A stretch of DNA of 64,000 nt from Clostridiales bacterium (GCA_016930575.1 JAFGGL010000050.1:46127-110126), one strand, 5' to 3'; shown: positions 1-9,112, counted from the stretch's first letter. Notes: a model not told the origin generated them from the letters alone. Translations and numbers: made by a program.

Positions 1-80
1 TCGAGCTGCTGTTCATCACCGGTTGTTGTGCCCGTATATGCCGGGCATTCCGCACAATTCAAACCGCAAAATGCAATCAT
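1..80 (-). CDS. DUF3795-type cysteine-rich protein, N-terminal fragment cut by the window edge
   Basis: Only the first 26 codons are visible; the gene runs off the left edge. The ATG at 80 follows a good AGGGAGG ribosome binding site (89-94 on the plus strand, spacing about 8). The reading begins M-I-A-F-C-G-L-N-C-A-E-C-P-A-Y, and this Cys-x3-Cys-x2-Cys-Pro-Ala-Tyr start is the hallmark of DUF3795 proteins, small metal-binding-like proteins of unknown role. Family membership is recalled from the N-terminal motif; the rest of the protein is not in view. Confidence 0.7.
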   Translation of the reverse strand, partial: MIAFCGLNCAECPAYTGTTTGDEQQL

Positions 81-214
81 CGGGAAAACCTCCCTGGAAT
101 ATTCCTCATCCAAAAGATATCATAACATATCCGCTGCACAAAAAACAAAGCGCAAGAAACAACGTTAAACCTGTATCTTGTGTAACAATCCCCAATCGAT
201 ACATGCAAAGGAAA

Positions 215-288
215 TGAAGCACGTAGCTCTGCCAAGTAACATACTTGGTTGGGTCGCAATAGCAGATTGCGTTTTTTCAGCGCGCTAT
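215..288. repeat. Degenerate remnant of a hairpin repeat next to copy A
   Basis: The stretch resembles the right half of repeat copy F (near 59130-59213): a GAATGAAGC-like start, a GGTCGCAAT box, then a cagattgcgttttttcagcg tail of the kind that closes the other copies. It lies directly left of copy A, as copy C lies beside copy D. Similarity is partial, so this is a decayed or truncated copy rather than an intact one. Confidence 0.35.
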
Positions 289-416
289 CCAGCCTGCTCA
301 AAATGCCTGAGATACGCGAAAGCAAAAGCGGCAAGGGGCTGAGCTTACACGTTGGTAAGTGATGCCCTTTGCCGCTTGCAGCTGACAAAGTAGGTCAGGT
401 ATTTTCAGCAGGCTGG
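289..416 (-). repeat. Family 1 hairpin repeat, copy A (3' of rny)
   Basis: The element is bounded by inverted arms: CCAGCCTGCTCAAAATGCC on the left and GGTATTTTCAGCAGGCTGG on the right. Inside are a nested stem (AAGCGGCAA / TTTGCCGCTT) and a small central hairpin (CTTAC...GTAAG). The right arm ends 3 bases from the rny stop codon at 420-422, so the rny transcript would run straight into a long stem-loop. A role as terminator or 3'-end stabiliser is inference; there is no clean U-tract directly after the stem. Confidence 0.8.
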
Positions 417-419
417 GGG

Positions 420-1961
420 TTATTTGGCGTAGTCGGTGGCGCGTGTCTCGCGTATCACATTGACGCGGATCTGCCCCGGATACTCCATTTCCTTCTCGAT
501 GCGGCGGGCGATGTCCTTGGCCATCAGCCTTGTGCCGTCGTCGGAGACGTCGTCGGGCTTGACCATGATGCGCACCTCGCGGCCGGACTGCACGGCGTAG
601 CATTTCTCCACGCCCGGGAAATCGTTGGCGATCTCCTCCAGTTTTTCAAGCCGCTTGATGTAGTTTTCCAAACTCTCGCGGCGCGCGCCGGGGCGGGCGG
701 CGGAGATGGCGTCGGCGGCCTGCACGAGCACGGCCTCGATGGTCTGCGGTTCCACGTCGTTGTGGTGGGCGAGGATGGCGTGGATCACGTCCGGGCTCTC
801 GCCGTACTTGCGGGCAAGCTCCCCGCCAAGCGATACGTGCGTGCCTTCGGCTTCGTGGTCCACCGCCTTGCCGATGTCGTGCAACAGGCCCGCGCGCTTG
901 GCCAGCGCGATATCCGCGCCGAGCTCCGCGGCCATGATGCCCGCCAGGTGGCTGACCTCGATGGAATGCTTGAGCACGTTCTGCCCGTAGCTGGTGCGGT
1001 ACTTCAGCCGCCCCAACAGCTTCACGAGCTCGTGGTGGATGGAATGCTGGTTGGTTTCAAACACGGCCTGGTCGCCGGCCTCGCGGATCTGGTTGTCCAC
1101 CTCGCGCTTGGCCTTCTCCACAAGCTCCTCGATGCGCGCGGGATGGATGCGCCCGTCCTGGATGAGCTTTTCCAGCGCGATGCGCGCGATCTCGCGGCGT
1201 ACGGGGTCAAACGCGCTCACGATCACGGCCTCGGGGGTGTCGTCAATGATCAGGTCCACGCCCGTGGCGGTCTCAAGCGCGCGGATATTGCGGCCCTCGC
1301 GGCCGATGATGCGGCCCTTCATGTCGTCGTTGGGCAGCACGATGACGGATACGGTGCTCTCCGCCACGTGGTCGGACGCGCAGCGCTGGATGGCGAGGGT
1401 GACGATGTTGCGCGCCTTTTTCTCGCCTTCCTCGCGCGCCTTGGCCTCGATCTCGCGCACGGTGGAGGCGGCCTCGTGGTAGGCGTCTTTCTGGATGCGG
1501 CTGACGAGCATCTGGCGCGCTTCGTCCTGCGTCATGCCCGCGATGCGCTCCAGCTCCGCGTTTTGCTTTTCAATGCCCTCCTCCAGCGCCTTTTCATCCG
1601 TTTGCAGTTTTTCCATGCGCTGGTTCAATTGCCCTTCGCGGCTTTCCAGTACGTTGGTCTTCTTGTCCAGCGATTCCTCGCGCTGCAGGATGCGGCGCTC
1701 CGCGTGCTGCACCTCGCTTCGGCGGTCGCGGCATTCCTGGTCGAGTTCCGTCTTGAGGCGAAGCACCTCTTCCTTGGCTTCCAGTATGGTTTCCTTTTTC
1801 TTTTCGTCCGCTTTGCGGGTCGCTTCTTCCAGCAGGTTCTTGGCATAGGCTTCGGTGCGCCCGATTCGCTTTTCGGCCGCCTGTTTGCGGTAAAGGTATC
1901 CGCCCGCGGTCCCCGCGAGCAAAGTGATAACAGCGATAATAATGCTGACAGTCACATCCAA
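420..1961 (-). CDS. rny: Ribonuclease Y
   Basis: Membrane-anchored endoribonuclease that starts mRNA decay in Firmicutes. I choose the TTG at 1961: AAAGGAGA lies about 9 bases upstream, and the protein then begins directly with the membrane segment ([16 protein letters not shown]), as in the family. A GTG at 1997 would add 12 residues encoding the ribosome binding site itself. The 513-residue product has a long coiled coil (about 30-190), a KH domain with [15 protein letters not shown], and an HD domain with HDIGK, the metal-binding catalytic motif. A sigma-A promoter lies about 340 bases upstream, and a family 1 hairpin repeat begins 3 bases after the stop. Confidence 0.95.
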   Translation of the reverse strand: MDVTVSIIIAVITLLAGTAGGYLYRKQAAEKRIGRTEAYAKNLLEEATRKADEKKKETILEAKEEVLRLKTELDQECRDRRSEVQHAERRILQREESLDKKTNVLESREGQLNQRMEKLQTDEKALEEGIEKQNAELERIAGMTQDEARQMLVSRIQKDAYHEAASTVREIEAKAREEGEKKARNIVTLAIQRCASDHVAESTVSVIVLPNDDMKGRIIGREGRNIRALETATGVDLIIDDTPEAVIVSAFDPVRREIARIALEKLIQDGRIHPARIEELVEKAKREVDNQIREAGDQAVFETNQHSIHHELVKLLGRLKYRTSYGQNVLKHSIEVSHLAGIMAAELGADIALAKRAGLLHDIGKAVDHEAEGTHVSLGGELARKYGESPDVIHAILAHHNDVEPQTIEAVLVQAADAISAARPGARRESLENYIKRLEKLEEIANDFPGVEKCYAVQSGREVRIMVKPDDVSDDGTRLMAKDIARRIEKEMEYPGQIRVNVIRETRATDYAK

Positions 1962-2082
1962 TGTTGTCGATCTCCTTTCTGTATTTTGTTTTCTCACAAT
2001 GGAATGATTACTATTTCATGGTTTTCGGATAACCCGAAAACGCCGACGGGAAAACTCCCGCGCGGCGGCTGTTTAGATTCTT

Positions 2083-2256
2083 ATGATGATTGGCAAAATG
2101 CCTGTACCTTTGCCTGGCTGCGGCGCGTGCGGATATACCTCTGCCTTTGCGGCGCCGATGCCGGAACATATGCACCAGGGGCTTTGCGCCTCCTGTCATA
2201 AACCCGCCGGGGAATGCCTGTGCGGCGGGGAAAGCCAATCCAGAAAAATCTATTGA
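2083..2256 (+). CDS. Candidate small cysteine-rich protein (57 residues)
   Basis: A short frame inside the rny leader, on the opposite strand, encodes a protein with CGAC, CASCH and CLCGG clusters, a spacing that could form a zinc-ribbon-like site. In-frame ATGs lie at 2083, 2086 and 2098. Against it: there is no convincing ribosome binding site, no recognised promoter, and it overlaps the long 5' leader of rny. The Cys pairs could be chance in GC-rich DNA. I do not recognise a family. Confidence 0.2.
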   Translation: MMIGKMPVPLPGCGACGYTSAFAAPMPEHMHQGLCASCHKPAGECLCGGESQSRKIY

Positions 2257-2301
2257 TAAACAGCCGGGGCCTGTGTTAAAGACCCTCTGCCGACACACAA
2301 T

Positions 2302-2330
2302 ATTGTATACAAGATGCGCGCTTCTGTCAA
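2302..2330 (-). promoter_or_regulatory. Sigma-A promoter for rny
   Basis: On the minus strand TTGACA (2325-2330) and TACAAT (2302-2307) are separated by exactly 17 bases. Transcription would start near 2295 and give a leader of about 330 bases before the rny start, long enough to hold regulatory structure; I recognised no known riboswitch in it. The 1962-2542 gap otherwise holds the small cysteine-rich frame and the promoter of the next plus-strand gene (extended -10 TGCTATACT near 2502-2510). Confidence 0.8.
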
Positions 2331-2542
2331 GTTTTTGGGGGTATGCGCCGCGGGACGCCCGAAGGGCTTGCGGCGCTTCGGTTTCCGGCGGTCGGATACC
2401 AGAATCGTGGCAATTCGGCGTAAAAACATATTGTTTTTTTCGTGCATATCATTTTCGGCGGCGCATCCTCATCCGCGGCCGTACCCATTTCCAGGCGCTT
2501 GTGCTATACTGTGTAGAGTATGCCGGAAAGGGGGATGGCGTC

Positions 2543-2896
2543 ATGTTTTCCGTTGTGCTCAGGTTCGCGGTCACCGTCGCCGCCATCCCGCTGTGCGCAA
2601 CCTATTACCCCGGCGTACACATGCAAAACCTCCAGGCCGCGCTGATCGCCGGCGCCGCGCTTGGGGCTTTCTATGCGCTGCTGCGCCCGCTGGCCCGGCT
2701 TCTGCTAAAAATCATCAACTTTCTGACGCTGGGGCTGATCTACATCCTCATCGACAGCTGGCTGGTGTGGACGGTCGCGGGCATGTACCCCGAAGCCATC
2801 TCGGTGGACAGCTTTTGGTGGGCGGCGGCGGTCGCGATATCGGTAAACGTCGTGCGCATGGTGATCGACGTCATCACGCGCAGTACGAAGAAATAA
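2543..2896 (+). CDS. YvlD-like phage holin superfamily IV membrane protein
   Basis: A 117-residue integral membrane protein with four predicted helices: about 2-22, 30-52, 56-78 (F-L-T-L-G-L-I-Y-I-L-I-D) and 88-108. The ATG at 2543 follows GGAAAGGGGG, and an extended -10 lies about 33 bases upstream. Size and the internal FLTLGL segment match the mycobacterial 4TM / YvlD family, often annotated as phage holin although most members are chromosomal. Its role is unknown. The surE start is 13 bases downstream, so the two are probably co-transcribed. Confidence 0.75.
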   Translation: MFSVVLRFAVTVAAIPLCATYYPGVHMQNLQAALIAGAALGAFYALLRPLARLLLKIINFLTLGLIYILIDSWLVWTVAGMYPEAISVDSFWWAAAVAISVNVVRMVIDVITRSTKK

Positions 2897-2908
2897 AGGA
2901 GAGTTTCG

Positions 2909-3682
2909 ATGCACATACTATTGGTGAACGACGACGGTATAAACGCCCGGGGAATCCGCGTGCTGTGCGAAGCGTGCGTAAAACGTGGGCACGAGGTGAC
3001 CGTATGCGCGCCGCATACCGAGCGCAGCGCGTCCAGCCACAGAATCACGCTGGCGGACCCGATCTATATCAAAGAAGTGGATTTTGAACTTCCGAACGTC
3101 CGCGCGTGGTCGGTCTCCGGCACGCCGGCGGACTGCGTGCGGCTCGGGCTGTACGAACTGGTGGACAGTCCCGTGGACGCGGTGATCTCCGGCATCAACA
3201 ACGGGCACAACGCGGGGATGGCCGTGCATTACTCCGGCACCATCGCCGCCGCGCGCGAGGGCGCGCTCAACCACCTGCCGTCCATCGCGTCCAGCATGGC
3301 GTTTAACGGGCCGGAAACCATGCTAAAACACCTGGCGCAGCTCACCGTGACCGCGGCCGAGAATTTTACCGATTCCGACGTTCCGCCGCATACGGTGCTC
3401 AGCATCAACGCGCCCGCCGTGGACCCCGCCGACGCGCTGCCGGCGGTGGCCGCGCCGCTGTCCACCGCCGGGTACCGGGACCGCTACGTGCGCCGCGAAA
3501 GCCCGCGCTCCGGCACCTATTTCTGGCTGGCAAGCGGCGCCGAGGTGGAACCCTCCGCCGACGATACGGACGTCGGGCTGCTCCAGGCCGGGCATATCAC
3601 CTATACCTTCGTGGGCAATCCCTGCGGGGAGATCGGCGCGGAGCTTGTCGCGCGGCTTTCCCAAACCAAACCGGATGCGTAA
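2909..3682 (+). CDS. surE: 5'/3'-nucleotidase SurE
   Basis: Metal-dependent phosphatase that removes the phosphate from nucleoside 5'- and 3'-monophosphates. The 257-residue protein starts M-H-I-L-L-V-N-D-D-G, where the Asp-Asp pair binds the metal. It also carries AP-H-T-E-R-S-A-S-S-H near residue 33, SGTPADCVRLGL near 72, and SGINNGHNAG near 94, all SurE signatures. AAAGGAGA precedes the ATG. The last eight bases overlap the start of the next gene, which suggests translational coupling. Confidence 0.95.
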   Translation: MHILLVNDDGINARGIRVLCEACVKRGHEVTVCAPHTERSASSHRITLADPIYIKEVDFELPNVRAWSVSGTPADCVRLGLYELVDSPVDAVISGINNGHNAGMAVHYSGTIAAAREGALNHLPSIASSMAFNGPETMLKHLAQLTVTAAENFTDSDVPPHTVLSINAPAVDPADALPAVAAPLSTAGYRDRYVRRESPRSGTYFWLASGAEVEPSADDTDVGLLQAGHITYTFVGNPCGEIGAELVARLSQTKPDA

Positions 3683-4910
3683 GCAAATCATCGTGATCGG
3701 CGGCGGCGCCGCGGGCCTGATGGCGGCCGTGACCGCCGCGCAGCGGGGGCACGGCGTGCTCCTGCTTGAACGCAACGAAAAGCTGGGCAAGAAGCTCTAC
3801 CTCACGGGCAAAGGCCGCTGCAACGTGACCAACCTGTGCTCCCCGGAGGTCTTTCTGCGAAACGTGGCGCGCAATCCGAAGTTTTTGTACTCCGCGCTGC
3901 ACGCCTTGCCTCCGCAGAAGCTGGTCGAACTGCTGCACGCGTTCGGCTGCCCCACGGAAGAAGAGCGCGGCAGGCGCGTGTATCCCAAAAGCCAAAAGGC
4001 CAGCGACGTGACCCGCGCCTTCACGAAAAAAGCGGACGAACTCGGCGTGCGGGTGCGCCTGCATGCCCGCGTGCAGTCCTTATCCATGGAAAACGGCGCG
4101 GTGACCGGCGTGACGCTGGAAAACGGCGAGGCTATACCCGCGCAAGCGGTGATCGTATGCACGGGCGGCGTCAGCTATCCGTCCACCGGTTCCACGGGCG
4201 ACGGGTACGCGCTGCTTGTAAGCGCGGGGCATACCGTCATCCCGCCAAAGCCCGCGCTGTGCGGGCTTTTGAGCGGCGAAGCCTGGATCAAAGATTTGCA
4301 GGGGCTTTCGCTTAAAAACGTGAAGCTGACCGTGACGAACGGAAAGAAAACCTTATACAGCGAGATCGGGGAAATGCTGTTCACGCACCAGGGCATCTCC
4401 GGCCCGCTGGTGCTCACGGCCTCCAGCCTGATAGCCGGGCGCGAAGACTGCAGGCTGACGCTTGACCTCAAGCCCGGCCTGAGCGAAGAACAACTTTCTG
4501 TGCGCGTCCTGCGCGATATCGCGGCGGCGGGCAAAAAGCAGATGATCTCCGTCCTGCGGGGGCTGTATCCCGGGGATCTGGCGCCTGCGATGGCGCGGCT
4601 CGCGGGCATCGAGGCGCACCTGCCCGCCTGCGAGTTGACAAAAGCGGCGCGGCAGAAGCTGGTCGCGCTCACCAAGGCGCTGCCGCTTCCCGTGACCGGC
4701 CCGGAACCCATCGAAACCGCTGTGATCACCGCGGGCGGCGCGAATGTGACGGAATTCAACCCGTCCACGATGGAATCCAGGCTCGTCAAAGGCTTATACG
4801 CCGCGGGCGAGGTGCTGGACGTGGACGCGCTCACGGGCGGGTTCAACCTGCACATTGCGTTTGCGACCGCATACACGGCGGCAAAAGCCGCCGCAGCAAA
4901 TGAGGAATGA
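3675..4910 (+). CDS. HI0933/YhiN-type FAD-dependent oxidoreductase (BaiN-like flavoprotein)
   Basis: The 411-residue protein opens with IVIGGGAAGLMAAVTAAQRG, a Rossmann FAD-binding signature, and has GKGRCNVTN near residue 47, typical of the HI0933/YhiN family. The C-terminus has ITAGGANVTEFNPSTMESRLVKGLYAAGEVLDVDALTGGFNLHIAFATAY, the family's second FAD-contacting region. BaiN, a bile-acid reductase, belongs here, but most members have unknown substrates, so I do not assign one. The ATG at 3675 overlaps the end of surE by eight bases. The downstream stop lies inside a perfect 18-base palindrome. Confidence 0.9.
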   Translation: MRKQIIVIGGGAAGLMAAVTAAQRGHGVLLLERNEKLGKKLYLTGKGRCNVTNLCSPEVFLRNVARNPKFLYSALHALPPQKLVELLHAFGCPTEEERGRRVYPKSQKASDVTRAFTKKADELGVRVRLHARVQSLSMENGAVTGVTLENGEAIPAQAVIVCTGGVSYPSTGSTGDGYALLVSAGHTVIPPKPALCGLLSGEAWIKDLQGLSLKNVKLTVTNGKKTLYSEIGEMLFTHQGISGPLVLTASSLIAGREDCRLTLDLKPGLSEEQLSVRVLRDIAAAGKKQMISVLRGLYPGDLAPAMARLAGIEAHLPACELTKAARQKLVALTKALPLPVTGPEPIETAVITAGGANVTEFNPSTMESRLVKGLYAAGEVLDVDALTGGFNLHIAFATAYTAAKAAAANEE

Positions 4911-4923
4911 GGAATTCCTCATT
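4906..4923. repeat. Perfect 18-base palindrome over the stop codon
   Basis: AATGAGGAATTCCTCATT is fully self-complementary and contains the TGA stop of the flavoprotein gene. It is too AT-rich and loop-free to be a convincing intrinsic terminator, and no U-tract follows. It could be a protein site or chance. Confidence 0.4.
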
Positions 4924-4985
4924 CTACCGCAGCCTTGCGCATCTTAATCATCTGGTCTATCATAGGAATCGATTGGGGATGAACT

Positions 4986-5975
4986 ATGCACTATATCGTC
5001 ATGGATCTGGAGTGGAACCAACCTGTCAGCTTCCAGTCCTCGGCCTATAAGCAGGTCGGAGACAAGCTGTTGTTTGAGATCATCCAGATCGGCGCGGTGA
5101 AGCTGGACAAGCGGTTCCGGATCGTCGGCGAAACGGATATCCTCATCTCCCCGGCCTACTACAAGCGCCTCCACCCCTACGTGCGCCGGATGACCAAATT
5201 GACGCCTGAGGATCTTGCAGGTCAACCCGGTTTCCCGGACGCCATCCAGCAGTTCATGAAGTTTTGCGGCAAGGATGCGGTCATCTGCACCTGGGGCGCG
5301 GACGACGTGAGCGTGCTCAAGCAGAACGCGGACTGCTTCGCATTCGAGGGCAAGCTGCCCGACGCCTACAACATCCAGCGCTATTTCGCCGAAGTGTTCA
5401 ATCTTGGCAACAGCCAAAGGGCCCTCAAAAGCGCAATGGAACAACTGGGCATCGCCGAAGAGGAGGACCGCGACTTCCACCATGCCCTGCACGACGCCTA
5501 TTACACCGCGCTGGTGCTCAAGAAACTGCCCGATCCCAAAAGAATACTGGACTACGGGCAGGAGCCGCGCAAGCTGGGCCATACGGCAAGCCGCAGACGG
5601 TTCCGCATCACGCACACGGTACCCACGGTCGCCGCGGGGCTCAGGCACAAGGACGTCGTCCAGCCCGCATGCCCCGCCTGCAAAAAGCCGGCCGTGCTGA
5701 CGACGGAAATGATCCCGCAGTCACCCGGCCGCTATATCGCGCTTTGCAAGTGCAAAACGCACGGACAGTTTTTGGTCAAGCTGCGGTTCGCGCAGCTCAA
5801 AGGCAAGGACAAGGGCATGAACCTGTCCGTTTCCCCCGCCAGCCGCCAGACCCGCGCCTACGTGCACACCAAGGAACTGCAGCACCAATACCGCCGCAAA
5901 AGCGGCTACGTATTTCCCGATCCCGAGGATTTGAGCCAGGTCTGTACGTCCAACATGCCTTTTGACGACAAATGA
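4986..5975 (+). CDS. DEDDh 3'-5' exonuclease with a C-terminal Cys/His module
   Basis: The 329-residue protein begins with an exonuclease fold: D7 and E9 in YIVMDLEWNQ (ExoI), D106/D107 in TWGADDVSVL (ExoII), and H165-D170 in HHALHDAYYTA (ExoIII). This is the KapD/KinA-inhibitor type of DEDDh nuclease seen across Firmicutes. After residue 195 it has an extra 130-residue region with CPAC (229-232) and CKCKTH (254-259), a plausible zinc site; Clostridial relatives with this layout are uncharacterised. Nucleic-acid cleavage is inferred from the motifs; the substrate is unknown. The next gene starts 13 bases downstream. Confidence 0.8.
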   Translation: MHYIVMDLEWNQPVSFQSSAYKQVGDKLLFEIIQIGAVKLDKRFRIVGETDILISPAYYKRLHPYVRRMTKLTPEDLAGQPGFPDAIQQFMKFCGKDAVICTWGADDVSVLKQNADCFAFEGKLPDAYNIQRYFAEVFNLGNSQRALKSAMEQLGIAEEEDRDFHHALHDAYYTALVLKKLPDPKRILDYGQEPRKLGHTASRRRFRITHTVPTVAAGLRHKDVVQPACPACKKPAVLTTEMIPQSPGRYIALCKCKTHGQFLVKLRFAQLKGKDKGMNLSVSPASRQTRAYVHTKELQHQYRRKSGYVFPDPEDLSQVCTSNMPFDDK

Positions 5976-5988
5976 TCGGAGCCATACG

Positions 5989-7650
5989 ATGAGCGCCGCA
6001 AACAATACCATCGAAATCACCCTGTCCGGAAAAACCGAGGCGTTTCCCGCGAGTACGACGCCGCTTACGGCCATCGGCCGCCTGTCGCCCGCGCATTCGG
6101 ACAGCGCCCTGTGCGTGATGTGCGGCGGGGACAGCCTGTCGCTTAACGAGCCGCTCCAAAAAAGCTGCGTCCTCAGGCCCCTCAGCTACCGCAACGAGGA
6201 AGGCCGCCGCGTGTACGAGCGTTCGCTCAGGTTCCTGCTGCTGCTGGCCATGCGCCGCCTTTTCCCCGAAAAACGCATCCGCATCCTCAACTCCGTGGGA
6301 TACGGCGTATACCTGCGCGTCATCGACGAGGAGATGGACTTCCAAATGGTGCAGGCGCTGGAAGCGGAAATGCATGCGCTTGTGGACGAGGACATCCCCT
6401 TTGAAAAGGAGATCTGGACGACCAAGCAGGCGATCGAACATTTCCAGGAGTTTCCCGACAAGGCGGAGATTTTGAAGTACCGCCCCTCCGAAACCATCCC
6501 GATGTACAGGTTGAAAGACCTGTACGAGTATTTTTACGGCATTACGGTGCCGTCCACCCGATACGTCAAGGTGTTTGCGCTGCGTCCGCATTACCCGGGG
6601 CTTGTGGTTTGCATGCCCGAACCCAAAGACCCTTCCGTCCCCGCGCCTTACCTGCCGCGCCGCAAGCACCTGCGGACTTTTACCGAATCGCAGGAGTGGA
6701 GCCGGATCCTGGGCGTGAGCAACATCGCCGACGTCAACCGGATGATCGAGGAGAAGCGGATGCGGGAGTTTATCCGCGTCAACGAGGCGCTGCAGGACAA
6801 ATCCATCGCGGCCATCGCAGACCAGATCGTGGAAGGCGGAACGCAGATCGTGCTGGTGTTCGGCCCGTCCTCCAGCGGCAAGACCACGTTTGCCCACAGG
6901 CTGGCGGTGCACCTGCGGGTGTTTGGGAGGCATCCGCACATCCTGTCGCTGGACAATTTCTACCGGCCGCGCGGCCAGGCGCCCAAGGACGCCGACGGGA
7001 GGCCGGATCTGGAACACATCGACGCGCTGGATATCCCGCTGCTGCTGGACACGATCGAAAAACTCCTGTCCGGCGAGGCGGTTCGGCTTCCGGCGTTTGA
7101 TTTCCATACGGGCAAGCGCGGCGAAAGCGGCGGACTGATGCAGCTTTTGGATCACGGGCCGCTGATCATGGAAGGCATCCATGCGCTCAACGACCAGGTG
7201 ACCGCGCAGCTGCCCGAGCAACTGGTGTTCGGCATTTACGTATCCGCGCTGCATTGCGTGAACCTGGACAATCACAACCGCATCCGCACCACGGACGTAA
7301 GGCTGCTGCGCAGGATCGTTCGCGACGCGGCCCGCCGCGGCATCGGCGCCGAGGGCACCATCGCCATGTGGCCGAGCGTGCGGGCGGGTGAAGAACGATG
7401 GATATTCCCCAACCAGGAAAAGGCGGACGTGATGTTCAACACCTCGCTGCAGTACGAGCTGCCGGTATTAAAGACAACGGGTTGGGAACTGCTGTCCGCC
7501 ATCCCCGAGACCTCCCCCGCGCACCTGACGGCGCACCGGATCCTGAAATTCTTGCAATATTTCCTGCCCGCGTCCGAAGACGTGCTCAAAGAAATACCCC
7601 CGCAGAGCATACTGCGGGAGTTCATCGGCGGCAGTTCGTTCGACGGGTGA
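5989..7650 (+). CDS. Nucleoside (uridine-type) kinase with N-terminal TGS/tRNA-synthetase-like region
   Basis: A 553-residue protein. The C-terminal half is a uridine-kinase-like P-loop domain: VLVFGPSSSGKTTFAHRL near residue 285, SLDNFYRPRG near 317, and a GPLIMEGIHALND region. The first about 250 residues resemble the TGS and second additional domains of threonyl-tRNA synthetase, the usual layout of Clostridial nucleoside kinases of about 550 residues. It probably phosphorylates a pyrimidine nucleoside with ATP or GTP. The ATG at 5989 lies 13 bases after the exonuclease stop. It ends convergently with the DMT gene, 13 bases apart. Confidence 0.85.
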   Translation: MSAANNTIEITLSGKTEAFPASTTPLTAIGRLSPAHSDSALCVMCGGDSLSLNEPLQKSCVLRPLSYRNEEGRRVYERSLRFLLLLAMRRLFPEKRIRILNSVGYGVYLRVIDEEMDFQMVQALEAEMHALVDEDIPFEKEIWTTKQAIEHFQEFPDKAEILKYRPSETIPMYRLKDLYEYFYGITVPSTRYVKVFALRPHYPGLVVCMPEPKDPSVPAPYLPRRKHLRTFTESQEWSRILGVSNIADVNRMIEEKRMREFIRVNEALQDKSIAAIADQIVEGGTQIVLVFGPSSSGKTTFAHRLAVHLRVFGRHPHILSLDNFYRPRGQAPKDADGRPDLEHIDALDIPLLLDTIEKLLSGEAVRLPAFDFHTGKRGESGGLMQLLDHGPLIMEGIHALNDQVTAQLPEQLVFGIYVSALHCVNLDNHNRIRTTDVRLLRRIVRDAARRGIGAEGTIAMWPSVRAGEERWIFPNQEKADVMFNTSLQYELPVLKTTGWELLSAIPETSPAHLTAHRILKFLQYFLPASEDVLKEIPPQSILREFIGGSSFDG

Positions 7651-7663
7651 GGAAAATGAATAG

Positions 7664-8602
7664 CTAGCTTGCCGCCTCTTCCGCGGGGCGGCATTTCCGC
7701 TTCCTCCCAGGCAGTTGAGACAACGCGATGCCGCAGAACATCAGCCCGCAGCCGAGCAGTTCGCGGCCGGACAAAAGATTACCCAGGATGATCCACTGCG
7801 CAAGCACCGCGAACACGCTTTCCAGCGACATCAACAGCGACGCGACGGCGGGTGCGGTGTCGCGCTGGGCGATGATCTGCAGGGTATAGCCCGCGGCGCA
7901 GCTGACCGCCCCGGCGTAGACGATCGACACCCAGCCTTTCAGGATATCGCCGGGCACGGGCCGCTCAAACAGCAGCGTCAGCAATCCGAAAATCCCCGCC
8001 GCAATAAAAAACTGTATACAGCTCAGCCGTACGCCGTCCGCCTGCGGGGAGAAGTGCGCGATCACCAGAATGTGCCCGGTGAAGAACAACGCGCCCACGA
8101 GCAGCAGGATATCCCCAAGCCCGACGGTCAGCGCTTCGGTGACACTCAGGAAGTAAAGCCCGGCAAGGCAGAGCAAAACGGCGATCCACACGAACAGCCG
8201 CACCCTGTGCCTGAAAAATATCCCGACGACGGGCACCAGCACGATGTACAGCGCCGTGATGAACCCCGCCTTGCCCGGCGAGGAATACAAAAGCCCGTAC
8301 TGCTGGAACGCCATACCGCCCGCCATCACCGCGCCGCAGAGGACGCCGCCCAATAACAGGCTTCGTTTCTGCGCTTTGGACATGGTTTTGAGGGTGAGCG
8401 CTTTCCGGCCGGTGCGTTTTGCCGCGCTCCCGTCCAGAAGCCGGATACAGGGCAGCAGCACAAGCGCCGCCAGCAGCAGCCGGACGGCGTTGAAGGTGAA
8501 AGGCCCCATATAGTCCATGCCGACGTCCTGCGCCACAAACCCCATCCCCCAGATTATGGCGGTCAGCAGCAGCAGAAGGTTGGCCCTGAGTGTTTTAGTC
8601 AT
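7664..8602 (-). CDS. DMT superfamily (EamA) transporter
   Basis: A 312-residue membrane protein with ten hydrophobic segments arranged as two EamA repeats (about 8-145 and 160-300), the drug/metabolite transporter layout. The second repeat carries SLESVFAVLAQWIILGNLLSGRELLGCGLMF, close to the EamA signature in which a Glu sits in helix 9. Substrate unknown; members export amino acids or other metabolites. No clear ribosome binding site precedes the ATG at 8602. It follows rpiB at 63 bases and could be the last gene of the ffh operon. Confidence 0.85.
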   Translation of the reverse strand: MTKTLRANLLLLLTAIIWGMGFVAQDVGMDYMGPFTFNAVRLLLAALVLLPCIRLLDGSAAKRTGRKALTLKTMSKAQKRSLLLGGVLCGAVMAGGMAFQQYGLLYSSPGKAGFITALYIVLVPVVGIFFRHRVRLFVWIAVLLCLAGLYFLSVTEALTVGLGDILLLVGALFFTGHILVIAHFSPQADGVRLSCIQFFIAAGIFGLLTLLFERPVPGDILKGWVSIVYAGAVSCAAGYTLQIIAQRDTAPAVASLLMSLESVFAVLAQWIILGNLLSGRELLGCGLMFCGIALSQLPGRKRKCRPAEEAAS

Positions 8603-8665
8603 ATCGTTTCAAAAAGCGCCGAACGCTTACTTTCGGTAGAATGGGATTTTGGGAATCTACCAGCG

Positions 8666-9106
8666 TTACCGCTGTTCGTCCAGTTTGTTTATTTGATTGA
8701 CGCGGCGCATATGGCGGTCTCCCTGAAACTCGCTGGTCAGGAAGGTCCGCACGATCATCTTGGCGAGTTCGCTGCCCACCACGCGCGCGCCCATCGCCAG
8801 CATGTTGGCGTCGTTGTGCTCGCGCCCCATCTTGGCGGAATAGGGCTCGGAGCAGATCGCGCAGCGCACGCCGTGCACCTTGTTGGAGGTAATGCCCACG
8901 CCCTGCCCCGTGCCGCACAGGACGATGCCGAACTCGCATTCGCCGCTTGCCACGGCCTGCGCGGCCTTCCTGGCATACAGCGGATAATCCACGCTGCCGT
9001 GGCCGTTCGTGCCGAAATCCTTGTAAGGAAGCCCCATTTCCTCAAGCACGGCGAGCACGTGGCCCTTCAAATCAAACCCCGTATGGTCGCAAGCGACGGC
9101 GATCAT
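8666..9106 (-). CDS. rpiB: Ribose-5-phosphate isomerase B
   Basis: Interconverts ribose-5-phosphate and ribulose-5-phosphate in the pentose phosphate pathway. The 146-residue length and fold are those of the RpiB/LacAB family: ACDHTGFDLKG at the N-terminus, catalytic Cys64 in IVLCGTGQGVGI, and REHNDANMLAMGARV near residue 95. It begins 6 bases after trmD on the same strand, with AAAGGAATG upstream of its ATG, so it is likely read with the ffh-trmD operon. An allose- or other sugar-phosphate isomerase of the same family cannot be excluded. Confidence 0.92.
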   Translation of the reverse strand: MIAVACDHTGFDLKGHVLAVLEEMGLPYKDFGTNGHGSVDYPLYARKAAQAVASGECEFGIVLCGTGQGVGITSNKVHGVRCAICSEPYSAKMGREHNDANMLAMGARVVGSELAKMIVRTFLTSEFQGDRHMRRVNQINKLDEQR

Positions 9107-9112
9107 AATAAA

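Noticed and set aside
369..2201. Long plus-strand open frame opposite rny
   Set aside because: It is the antisense shadow of a clear rny gene; GC-rich codon bias creates long open frames on the opposite strand. The translation is His/Leu/Ala-rich without any motif.
2543..2896. Prophage holin
   Set aside because: The name comes from a superfamily; no lysin, tail or integrase genes are nearby and it sits with surE.
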